From contig JAHEKL010000156.1 in assembly GCA_024638345.1 (NCBI GenBank), positions 1 through 6,745 on the forward strand: 6,745 nt of DNA, read 5' to 3'. Within the stretch, counting starts at the first letter, position 1. Every line of letters begins with the position of its first letter. This DNA comes from Gammaproteobacteria bacterium. Its GTDB lineage: Bacteria; Gemmatimonadota; Gemmatimonadetes; Longimicrobiales; Gaopeijiaceae. The translations under genes were made by a program, and so were the position numbers. Below, one piece after another: positions 1 to 5,649 of this stretch. The notes under the pieces are model-generated. The model worked only from the letters and a program-made list of their open reading frames with translations, ran no database searches and was not told the DNA's origin.

Positions 1-1227
1 GATCGTCGAGCCCAAGCAGCTGCCGAAGAACGGCTGCTGGAGCAACTCGAGCAAATTGAATCAGGGGCGTTGGGTCGCTTCGATCCCACCCTCAGCCCCG
101 ACCAAGAGGGTGGGGCTCTCCAAGGAGCCGTCGTGGTTCTCGACAAAGGCACGGGGGCTGTTCGGGCCCTCGTGGGAGGTCGGTCCTTCGAACATTCCAA
201 ATTCAACCGCGCTGTCCAGGCTCGTCGCCAACCGGGCTCCGCGTTCAAACCGCTGGTGTTTGGCGCTGCGCTCGAGAACCGCGTGATGACGCTGGCGGAC
301 CGGATCAGCCTCACTCCCGTGCGTCTCGAGACGGAGGAGGGTCTCTGGGAGCCGAAGGACCTGGTGAAAGACACGACCGGCATGTCGGCGCGTGCGGCCA
401 TGGCCCAGTCCTCGAATACCGCTGCAATTCGGGTCGGCATGACAGCAGGTCTTCGCGCGGTGTCGGACTTCGGCAGACGGATGGGCATAGAATCCCCAGT
501 GGCCCCTTATCCTTCGACCTTTCTGGGGGCCTCGGAGGTAACTCCGGTCGAGCTCGCCGCTGCCTTTGCCGCCATCGGAAACGGTGGGTACAAGGTGGGG
601 CCCCATCTCATCGAGAGGATCGAATCCCCCGAGGGCGAACTACTTTGGGAGCGAAGGCCGTCCAAGCAGCGCGCCACGGACCCGGAAGTGGCTTACCTGC
701 TTCATACGATGCTCGAAGACGTCGTGAATCGAGGCACCGGTTCCGGGATTCGGCGAGAGGGCTACCGCGGCCCGGCCGCTGGCAAGACAGGGACCACGAA
801 TCAGGGTCGAGACGCGTGGTTCGTCGGGTACGGTGAAGAACTTTCGACAGCCGTCTGGATAGGCTTCGACGAGCCCAGGCCCATTGTGGAGAATGGAACG
901 GGTGGCCGGCTGGCGGCGCCCGTCTGGGCCCGTATGATGAACGATCTCGTGGGGACTCGGGCCGTGGCCCCGTGGACCCCTCCGAGGGGTCTGTCGGAGG
1001 CCATCGTGGATGCCACCCTCGGGCTTGTGGTGCCGGAGGACTGTCCTTCGTCTCGCCCGGTACGTCGAGAACTCTTCCTCGCGGGAACGGAGCCACCTGA
1101 GTTTTGCCCGAGTCGCGATCTGAGGATTGAAGCAGGCCCTGGCCTCGCACCGGTGCCCAGGATCGCGCCGGTGGAGCTCGCAATTCCCGAATTCGTCAAT
1201 CCGATGGGTCCGGGAGGTGTGTTCTGA
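1..1227 (+). CDS. Class A penicillin-binding protein (PBP1A-type), C-terminal transpeptidase part; 5' end outside window
   Basis: This is the penicillin-binding transpeptidase half of a bifunctional murein synthase, which cross-links peptidoglycan stem peptides in the periplasm. The frame is open from base 1, giving 408 visible residues, so the glycosyltransferase domain and membrane anchor must lie upstream; no start codon in the window should be taken as the true start. The three active-site motifs are present and correctly ordered: SxxK as S-A-F-K within QPGSAFKP (bases 238-249, nucleophilic Ser), SxN as S-S-N (409-417), and KTGT (784-795) followed by the typical DAWFVGY stretch. The C-terminal element LFLAGTEPPEFC matches the end of PBP1A-type proteins, with a second Cys about 20 residues earlier. 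The stop TGA (1225-1227) overlaps the ATG of the next gene, implying one transcript. The 1A-type assignment is likely, but the exact subclass cannot be fixed without the N-terminal half. Confidence 0.93.
   Translation, partial: DRRAQAAAEERLLEQLEQIESGALGRFDPTLSPDQEGGALQGAVVVLDKGTGAVRALVGGRSFEHSKFNRAVQARRQPGSAFKPLVFGAALENRVMTLADRISLTPVRLETEEGLWEPKDLVKDTTGMSARAAMAQSSNTAAIRVGMTAGLRAVSDFGRRMGIESPVAPYPSTFLGASEVTPVELAAAFAAIGNGGYKVGPHLIERIESPEGELLWERRPSKQRATDPEVAYLLHTMLEDVVNRGTGSGIRREGYRGPAAGKTGTTNQGRDAWFVGYGEELSTAVWIGFDEPRPIVENGTGGRLAAPVWARMMNDLVGTRAVAPWTPPRGLSEAIVDATLGLVVPEDCPSSRPVRRELFLAGTEPPEFCPSRDLRIEAGPGLAPVPRIAPVELAIPEFVNPMGPGGVF
1212..1217 (+). promoter_or_regulatory. Shine-Dalgarno site inside the PBP gene for the coupled cardiolipin synthase
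   Basis: GGGAGG lies 9 bases before the ATG at 1227, inside the last codons of the PBP gene. With the TGATG stop/start overlap it supports the 1227 start and suggests translational coupling. The alternative in-frame ATG at 1386 would remove 53 poorly conserved residues. Confidence 0.6.
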
Positions 1228-2501
1228 TGGAAACGGTCCGACGAGAAAGGGCTAGGATCGCCGACGTTCCGATCCCCGCGGGGGTGGGCCGCCCCGATAC
1301 CGCCGGCATTCCCGAGCCGGGGGAAGTTCGCTTGGCACCTGTAGCCCCCCGTTTGGCTCAACACCGGGCCGCCCTCGTATCGGCCATGGGCGTGCCGTTC
1401 TTCGAAGGCAATAGCGTTCAGATTCTCAAGAACGGAGATGAGATTTTCCCGGCGATGTTGGCCGCAATCGAGGAAGCTCAGGCGCAGGTCGACTTCCTTA
1501 CCTACGTGTATTGGACCGGAGATGCGGCAAACCGCTTCGGAGAAGCTCTATGCGATGCAGCGGCCCGCGGAGTGGCGGTCCGGGTACTCCTGGATGGGGT
1601 GGGAGCCTTCCCGATGGACCGCCAGCTGCTCCAGCGTTTCAAGGCGGCCGGCGTGGATGTCCGGTGGTTCAGGCCCGTGAAGCGCCTCGGTGTCTTCAGA
1701 GATCTCACGCACAGGACCCACCGGAAGGTACTGGTCTGTGACTACTCCGTCGGGTTCACCGGTGGCGTGGGAATCGGAACCGAATGGGAAGGGAACGCCC
1801 GGAATCCCGATGAGTGGAGGGATACGCATTTTCGAATTCTCGGTCCCGCGGTACAGGGGCTCCAAGCGGCTTTCATCGGGAACTGGTTGGAATGCTGCCC
1901 CCACGACCCGGTGGACCTTCCCCCGGTATCGACACTCAGTCCTGTCGGGAGCGTGCCGATCCAGGTCGTTCGCTCCACCGCCGCGCTCTCGTGGAGCGAT
2001 ATGTCAACTCTCCACCGGACTCTGCTGAGTCTGGCTAGGTCCTCGATTCGCATCTGCACTCCGTACTTCGTACCCGATCCGGCCACCGCCCGGTTCCTGG
2101 TGGACGCCGCCAGGAGTGGAGTCGACGTCAGCATTCTGGTCCCGGGAGAGCATATCGACCACCGCGTCTCTAAAGTCGCTGGCGAGGACCTGTATGAGGA
2201 GTTGTTGGATAACGGGGTGGAAATCTGGGAATACCAGCCCACCATGATCCACCAGAAGATCACAGTGGTCGATCACGCCCTGGTATCGATCGGGTCCGCC
2301 AACCTCAATCACCGATCCCTGTTTCAGGACGACGAGGTCCAGTTGGTTGCCGCCGACTCCGACTTCGCCGGTGAAGTGGAGGCGATGCTCGATGAAGACT
2401 GGAGGGGCGCGGTGCCCGTCACGCCCGGCCAATGGAAAAGGCGTGGACGCCTCCAACGCTTCGCTGAAACCGTGACCCGTCTTTTTCGGAGGCAGATGTA
2501 G
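1227..2501 (+). CDS. Phospholipase D-family cardiolipin synthase, ClsB-like (no N-terminal membrane helices)
   Basis: Enzymes of this family transfer a phosphatidyl group to make cardiolipin or a related anionic phospholipid at the inner membrane. The 424-residue product has both HKD motifs: H165-R-K167 with D172, followed by a GFTGG-type stretch, and H342-Q-K344 with D349, followed by GSAN (357-360) and a nearby NHRS. The central segment ICTPYFVPD (276-284) is also typical of cardiolipin synthases. Residues 1-53 are rich in Arg, Pro and Ala and show no hydrophobic helices, so the architecture resembles ClsB (about 413 residues) rather than the two-helix ClsA type. The C-terminus is basic (KRRGR, RLFRR), which may help peripheral membrane binding (inference). 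The start overlaps the PBP stop by one base. Other PLD-superfamily activities cannot be excluded, since HKD proteins differ in substrate. Confidence 0.9.
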   Translation: METVRRERARIADVPIPAGVGRPDTAGIPEPGEVRLAPVAPRLAQHRAALVSAMGVPFFEGNSVQILKNGDEIFPAMLAAIEEAQAQVDFLTYVYWTGDAANRFGEALCDAAARGVAVRVLLDGVGAFPMDRQLLQRFKAAGVDVRWFRPVKRLGVFRDLTHRTHRKVLVCDYSVGFTGGVGIGTEWEGNARNPDEWRDTHFRILGPAVQGLQAAFIGNWLECCPHDPVDLPPVSTLSPVGSVPIQVVRSTAALSWSDMSTLHRTLLSLARSSIRICTPYFVPDPATARFLVDAARSGVDVSILVPGEHIDHRVSKVAGEDLYEELLDNGVEIWEYQPTMIHQKITVVDHALVSIGSANLNHRSLFQDDEVQLVAADSDFAGEVEAMLDEDWRGAVPVTPGQWKRRGRLQRFAETVTRLFRRQM

Positions 2502-2881
2502 GTCGCGAGTTGGTTTGCAGATAGCGACGGGATGCAAGCCGACTCCAGCGGGAGCGTTGGCCCACGCCGATCAATGAAATTCGTCCCGGCCTTCTCTGGC
2601 CGGGTCCCGGAATGGCTGTGTGGAACCGTGCCCCTTCCGTCGACACGTGGCTCTGCCCGTCCGCACGGCCTCGCCTGACCGAACGCTCAAGATGCCGCCG
2701 GTCGCCCCCGTGTCTACACCCCCCCTGTCGTGTTCTAGCGGGGTGCCACCTGCACGATCAGACGGCTCCGGAGGCCGGCTCCGAGCAGCATTCATGGGCT
2801 GCACGAGTTGGCATGGAGCCTGCGTTTAATGAGGGGCGTAGGCTGGAGCATTCATTCACCATCAAAGCCCAGGAGGAGCAG
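2502..2881. other. Intergenic stretch of 380 bases without a supported gene
   Basis: No reading frame here has a credible start and protein-like composition. The frame open from 2612 into csbD translates to Cys-, Pro- and Arg-rich sequence typical of non-coding GC-rich DNA. The stretch contains one short hairpin (2585-2604), a C-run (2718-2725), two copies of CGGCTCCG (2763-2770 and 2776-2783), and the csbD leader with an AGGAGG site. It must hold the end of the PBP-cardiolipin synthase transcript and probably the csbD promoter, but no consensus promoter can be named with confidence. Confidence 0.6.
2585..2604 (+). terminator. Possible hairpin terminator after the PBP-cardiolipin synthase pair
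   Basis: CCCGGCC (2585-2591) and GGCCGGG (2598-2604) form a 7-bp perfect stem with a six-base loop TTCTCT, 84 bases past the stop at 2501. There is no T-run after it, so it is only a weak terminator candidate. It could equally be an RNA 3'-end protecting hairpin. Confidence 0.35.
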
Positions 2882-3085
2882 ATGAACTGGCAGCAGGTAC
2901 AAGGCAACTGGAAGCAGTTCCGTGGTCACGCCCAGCGTAAGTGGGGCGAGCTGACGGATGACGATCTCGATGTAATTCAGGGCGACCGCGAAATCCTCGT
3001 CGGGAAGCTCCAAGAGCGGTACGGAGAGCGACGGGAGGCGATTGAAGAGCAGGTCGACGCCTGGTTCGACGAGATGGCGGACTGA
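2882..3085 (+). CDS. CsbD-family stress protein
   Basis: A 67-residue, highly charged small protein of the CsbD family (the YjbJ/CsbD group). Known members are general-stress or stationary-phase proteins of unclear biochemical function. The family pattern is easy to read: MNWQQVQGNWKQFRGHAQRKW at the N-terminus, then GELTDDDLDVIQGDREILVGK, then LQERYGERREAIEEQVDAWF. The length is typical of the family and there is no signal peptide or membrane helix, so it should be cytoplasmic. AGGAGG at 2871-2876, five bases before the ATG, supports this start over the long upstream extension. A strong hairpin 36 bases downstream suggests a short, separate transcript. Stress control is known for homologues; no operator can be recognised here. 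Confidence 0.93.
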   Translation: MNWQQVQGNWKQFRGHAQRKWGELTDDDLDVIQGDREILVGKLQERYGERREAIEEQVDAWFDEMAD

Positions 3086-3120
3086 CCCCGGCCAGATCAG
3101 ATCGAACAGCGGATGGCTGT

Positions 3121-3152
3121 GGGAGGCCGCCGACGATATGCGGCGGCCTCCC
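3121..3152 (+). terminator. Perfect 12-bp GC-rich hairpin after csbD
   Basis: GGGAGGCCGCCG (3121-3132) pairs without mismatch with CGGCGGCCTCCC (3141-3152) around an eight-base loop ACGATATG. It begins 36 bases after the csbD stop. It is probably an intrinsic-type terminator or a 3'-stabilising structure. The following bases are not a T-run, so termination strength is uncertain, as is common in high-GC bacteria. Confidence 0.65.
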
Positions 3153-3284
3153 GAACCCCTCGAATACCCTTCCTCCGTTCTGCGGCTCGCCGGCCAGGCA
3201 CAACGGCGGAAGGACATGCTGCAAGACCCGCTCTTCGTCCGACACGGACGCCCAACCAAAGCAATCAACGAGGAGGATTACCCA

Positions 3285-3608
3285 ATGCCGACAACCGAGA
3301 GAGCCAGACAGACGATCGACATGGCAAGAGCCAGTCTGGACAAGGCGAGAAGTCAGATCGTCGACCGAACCACAGAGCGTGCCTCACAGGTCAGCCGCCT
3401 GGCGAAACGAGCGGGCCAGGCGGCGGCGCCCCAGATCAAGGAAGCGACCGACCGCCTCGTCCAGGCCGTGGATACCGTGCGGAAGGTGGATGTGGGAGAG
3501 CTGAAGACCAGTGCGGAATCGCTTCTGCGTCGCCACCGGGGCCTGCTTGCGGGCCTGGCCGGCGTGGGGATCGGCGTCCTGATCGGCCGCCGGAGAACAC
3601 GCTCATAG
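3285..3608 (+). CDS. Small helical membrane-anchored protein, ElaB/YqjD (DUF883)-like
   Basis: The product has 107 residues in two parts. Residues 1-84 are polar, Ala/Arg/Lys-rich and almost wholly helical in character (TERARQTIDMARASLDKAR and later). Residues 86-101 form a single glycine-rich membrane helix (GLLAGLAGVGIGVLIG) ending in the basic tail RRRTRS. A long amphipathic helix plus a C-terminal Gly-rich helix capped by GRR is the layout of the ElaB/YqjD/YgaM group, which in E. coli are stationary-phase inner-membrane proteins, some reported to bind ribosomes. The match is by architecture and the C-terminal helix, not clear full-length similarity. AGGAGG at 3271-3276 lies eight bases before the ATG and fixes the start. 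It follows csbD and is 71 bases before the lipoprotein gene with no hairpin between, so those two are probably co-transcribed. Confidence 0.75.
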   Translation: MPTTERARQTIDMARASLDKARSQIVDRTTERASQVSRLAKRAGQAAAPQIKEATDRLVQAVDTVRKVDVGELKTSAESLLRRHRGLLAGLAGVGIGVLIGRRRTRS

Positions 3609-3666
3609 CGTCCCTGCCGCGTTTGAATACCCAGAAGACACCGATTACCCGACCAAAGAGAAAAAT

Positions 3667-3673
3667 GGGAGAG
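3667..3673 (+). promoter_or_regulatory. Ribosome binding site deciding the lipoprotein start
   Basis: GGGAGAG lies six bases before the ATG at 3680. An in-frame ATG at 3665 overlaps this site, has only A-rich sequence before it, and would add MGETI ahead of an otherwise standard lipoprotein signal, so 3680 is preferred. Confidence 0.55.
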
Positions 3674-3679
3674 ACGATC

Positions 3680-4372
3680 ATGAAAACACGAATTGGAGTC
3701 CTGGTTGCCGCGTTGGCGGTGATGACGGCCTGTGGCGATGAACCGCCACGCGACGCCGAGGCGGCGGTTCGCTCCGTTGGCGCAGAGCTTGACGCTGCGC
3801 TCACCCGACTACAGGACGACGCGCGTAGCTCGATGGAGCGCCTCGATCGCCAAATGGAGTCGCTGGCCGCTGAGTACGCCGACGCCGACGATGAGTTGGC
3901 TGAGAGGTGGCAAGAGGCCCAGACCGAGTTCGCTCAGTTCCGGTCGGAGATGCAACGGGACCTCGAGCGCGTGGACGACATCACGGAAGACGAGGTCCGC
4001 GAGTTTCGGGGTGAGTTGGCACAGGGGATCGAATCCATGACCGCTCGCTTCGAGCGAGCTCGGTTGAATTCGATTCGAGAAGGAGACGAATTCCTCGAAG
4101 CGACTCGTTCTACCCTCGGGGACGTCGAGAGTGAGATCGAATCTCTGTCCTCTGAGATCAATCACCTCGCGGCCGACGCACAGTCCGGGTTTCGCGAGGA
4201 ACTCGCTGAGCTGCGGGTTGACTTCAGCGAACTCCAGTCGCGCGTGAGTGCCTTCGGGGAACACGCGGGCGAAGAACTCCTGGAGGAGAGGGAGGAGCTC
4301 GCCTCCGAGGTCGCGTCCCTGGTTTCGGAGGTCCGGCGGCACCTGTTCGAGGTCGAGCAGCAGCTCCGATAG
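3680..4372 (+). CDS. Coiled-coil lipoprotein of unknown function
   Basis: I do not recognise a named family. The 230-residue product starts with a lipoprotein signal: MKTR, a hydrophobic core (residues 5-14), then M-T-A-C with the lipidation Cys at residue 18. Position -3 is Met rather than the usual Leu. The residue after Cys is Gly, not Asp, so by the E. coli Lol rule it would go to the outer membrane; whether that rule holds here is unknown. After a short linker, residues 25-230 are almost entirely charged, Glu/Arg/Leu-rich and helix-forming, with heptad-like spacing (for example LDAALTRLQDDARSSMERLD), nearly no Pro and no further Cys. This predicts a long periplasmic coiled coil, perhaps bridging envelope layers or binding lipid as in apolipoprotein-like repeats (inference). 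It follows the ElaB/YqjD-like gene by 71 bases and ends in a strong hairpin. Confidence 0.85.
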   Translation: MKTRIGVLVAALAVMTACGDEPPRDAEAAVRSVGAELDAALTRLQDDARSSMERLDRQMESLAAEYADADDELAERWQEAQTEFAQFRSEMQRDLERVDDITEDEVREFRGELAQGIESMTARFERARLNSIREGDEFLEATRSTLGDVESEIESLSSEINHLAADAQSGFREELAELRVDFSELQSRVSAFGEHAGEELLEEREELASEVASLVSEVRRHLFEVEQQLR

Positions 4373-4412
4373 TGTCGCAGATCTTCTCAACGCCGAAGGG
4401 ATAGATCAGAGC

Positions 4413-4446
4413 GGAGGCGTCGCCGGGAGTTACCGGCGACGCCTCC
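4413..4446 (+). terminator. Perfect 14-bp hairpin after the lipoprotein gene
   Basis: GGAGGCGTCGCCGG (4413-4426) pairs exactly with CCGGCGACGCCTCC (4433-4446) around a six-base loop GAGTTA, 40 bases past the lipoprotein stop and followed by TTCATT. This is the strongest structure in the window and a likely rho-independent-type terminator separating the lipoprotein unit from the DUF4235 gene. Confidence 0.75.
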
Positions 4447-4524
4447 TTCATTCGGTGGTATAGGCCGAGCACTGGCCCCGGCCGACCACACGCGAGACCG
4501 AACCAGAGATGGGAGCGATACGAT

Positions 4525-4815
4525 ATGAATCACTCGAAGCGATACGCCCTGTTGTCGATGGGTGCGGCATCGGCCGCAGGATTCGCGGTCCGAGGTGCAC
4601 TCCGCTCGGCATGGCGGGCGACGACCGACCGAGACCCACCTCAAGACCCTTCCTCGCCGGGGGTAGAGTGGCGGGAGGCCCTCCTGTGGGCCCTGATAAG
4701 CGCCGGATTCGTCGCTCTCGGCCGGACGATCGCGCAGCGCGCAGTCGGCGCGGGATACCGGGCCGTCACGGGTGAGTTGCCTTCTTTGGAAGGCCAGTGG
4801 GCCGACCGGCAGTGA
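4525..4815 (+). CDS. DUF4235-type small two-helix membrane protein
   Basis: The 96-residue product has a first hydrophobic segment at about residues 7-25 (ALLSMGAASAAGFAVRGAL), a polar, Pro-rich loop (TTDRDPPQDPSSPG), then the motif WREALLWALISAGFVALGRT leading into a second helix (51-68), and a basic Gly-rich stretch GAGYRAVTGELP. The order of a small helix, W-R near an acidic/Pro loop, then WRE-LL-A-L and a GxxxxTG-P ending fits DUF4235, an uncharacterised inner-membrane family seen mostly in Actinobacteria. GGGAG at 4511-4515, nine bases before the ATG, supports the start. It sits alone between the hairpin at 4413-4446 and a 177-base gap. Function is unknown. The family call is from motif memory and should be confirmed with a profile. 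Confidence 0.72.
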   Translation: MNHSKRYALLSMGAASAAGFAVRGALRSAWRATTDRDPPQDPSSPGVEWREALLWALISAGFVALGRTIAQRAVGAGYRAVTGELPSLEGQWADRQ

Positions 4816-4992
4816 GCCCGCTCATTCGCGGCACGCCTCCTGCTTTGTAAGGAGCTACGTGAGCTAGGCGAACCAATCGCCACTATCGAGAAACCATGAT
4901 TTCATGCGGCTCCTCGGCAGGGAGAGTCCTCACTGACCTCACCGAGATCGTGCACGCGGAGACCACATGAAACAAGGGCGAAGGAGATACCA

Positions 4993-5568
4993 ATGAGAAG
5001 CATCAGAAGGCTCGTGGCCTTCTCCGCGATGGCCGCGTTCATCGTTGTCCCCACGGCCGCCAGCGGCCAGGTCGAGGCCCTTTCCTTCGAGGGTCGATTC
5101 GGCACCACACTACCCGTGGGCGAGCTGAGAGACGCAGGCGCTGAGGGTGGGCTGTCGGTAGGAGGAGACGTGCTGTACTCCGTCCGTCCCAATCTGACCC
5201 TCTACGGCGGGTACGGATGGGAGGGTCTATCAAGCGAAAGCGGCCCGGGCAATGACGTTTCCGGGTCCGGATTCGATCTCGGCCTGAAGGTGTTGCTTCC
5301 GCGACCCGGTACGGCGACGCCCTGGGCTCGTGGAGGACTCCTGATGTACGAGACGAGGGTTGGGGACATCGACTCCAATCGGACACTCGGATTCGAGGGC
5401 GCTGTGGGAATCGACTTGGAGCTTACGGATCAGTTCTCGCTGGTTCCTTCCGCCGTTTTCCGTCAGTACACCCCTGAGTTCCAGGTCGGCGACATCGAGA
5501 TCCCAGCGTTGAACGGGATGGACATGAACTACTTCATGCTCGGTCTGGCGGCTCATCTGCACCTGTAA
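4993..5568 (+). CDS. Small outer-membrane beta-barrel protein
   Basis: A 191-residue protein with a Sec signal peptide: basic MRSIRR, a hydrophobic core (7-20), and predicted cleavage after TAASG at about residue 25. The mature part is made of short alternating hydrophobic/polar strands joined by Gly/Asp/Ser-rich turns, such as LTLYGGYGWEGL (68-79), GFDLGLKVLL (93-102), WARGGLLMYETRV (111-123), LGFEGAVGIDLELTDQFSLVPSAVF (in pieces, 132-156) and a last strand NYFMLGLAAHLHL. This is the pattern of an eight-stranded OMP_b-brl/OmpW-like barrel, and its length fits. The terminal residue is Leu rather than the common Phe. AAGGAGAT at 4981-4988 precedes the ATG by four bases and fixes the start. The gene has its own leader (4816-4992) and is followed by a GC hairpin, so it is probably monocistronic. 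Substrate or role is not evident. Confidence 0.85.
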   Translation: MRSIRRLVAFSAMAAFIVVPTAASGQVEALSFEGRFGTTLPVGELRDAGAEGGLSVGGDVLYSVRPNLTLYGGYGWEGLSSESGPGNDVSGSGFDLGLKVLLPRPGTATPWARGGLLMYETRVGDIDSNRTLGFEGAVGIDLELTDQFSLVPSAVFRQYTPEFQVGDIEIPALNGMDMNYFMLGLAAHLHL

Positions 5569-5583
5569 TACACCCTCACCGGA

Positions 5584-5611
5584 GCCGGGCGGGCCGCGTC
5601 GTCCGCCCGGC
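5584..5611 (+). terminator. GC-rich hairpin after the beta-barrel gene
   Basis: GCCGGGCGG (5584-5592) pairs with CCGCCCGGC (5603-5611), a 9-bp perfect stem with a ten-base loop, 15 bases after the OMP stop. No T-run follows, but the position directly after the stop and before the permease leader fits a terminator. Confidence 0.6.
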
Positions 5612-5639
5612 CCGACAACCGACGACTTTCCACCTGCTT

Positions 5640-5643
5640 GGAG
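5640..5643 (+). promoter_or_regulatory. Shine-Dalgarno-like site supporting a GTG start for the permease
   Basis: GGAG lies six bases before the GTG at 5650. The TTG at 5638 has no such site. A second possible GTG at 5770 has AAGGAG at 5761-5766 but only three bases of spacing, which is short. Confidence 0.4.
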
Positions 5644-5649
5644 CCAAGA

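Noticed and set aside
61..606. Long minus-strand open frame opposite the PBP gene
   Set aside because: It is a shadow of a high-GC coding frame. The + strand carries the intact PBP motifs, and the antisense product is rich in Arg, His and Gly with no domain.
2612..2881. In-frame upstream extension of the CsbD gene
   Set aside because: The translated extension is Cys/Pro/Arg-rich non-coding-like sequence, and the AGGAGG site plus family length place the start at 2882.
3113..3679. Long in-frame extension upstream of the lipoprotein
   Set aside because: It would overlap the ElaB/YqjD-like gene in another frame and bury the lipoprotein signal peptide inside the protein.
3809..4390. Long minus-strand open frame opposite the lipoprotein gene
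   Set aside because: It is the mirror of the Glu/Leu-rich coiled-coil codons. No ribosome binding site and no recognisable domain, whereas the + frame has a signal peptide and an RBS.
4849..4867. AAGGAG followed by a GTG AGC TAG mini-frame
   Set aside because: Only two codons. It looks like a chance Shine-Dalgarno in the gap before the OMP gene and no peptide function can be argued.
4896..4970. 24-residue ORF starting MISCGSS in the OMP leader
   Set aside because: No Shine-Dalgarno site and no recognisable leader-peptide feature such as a run of one amino acid or a paired attenuator.
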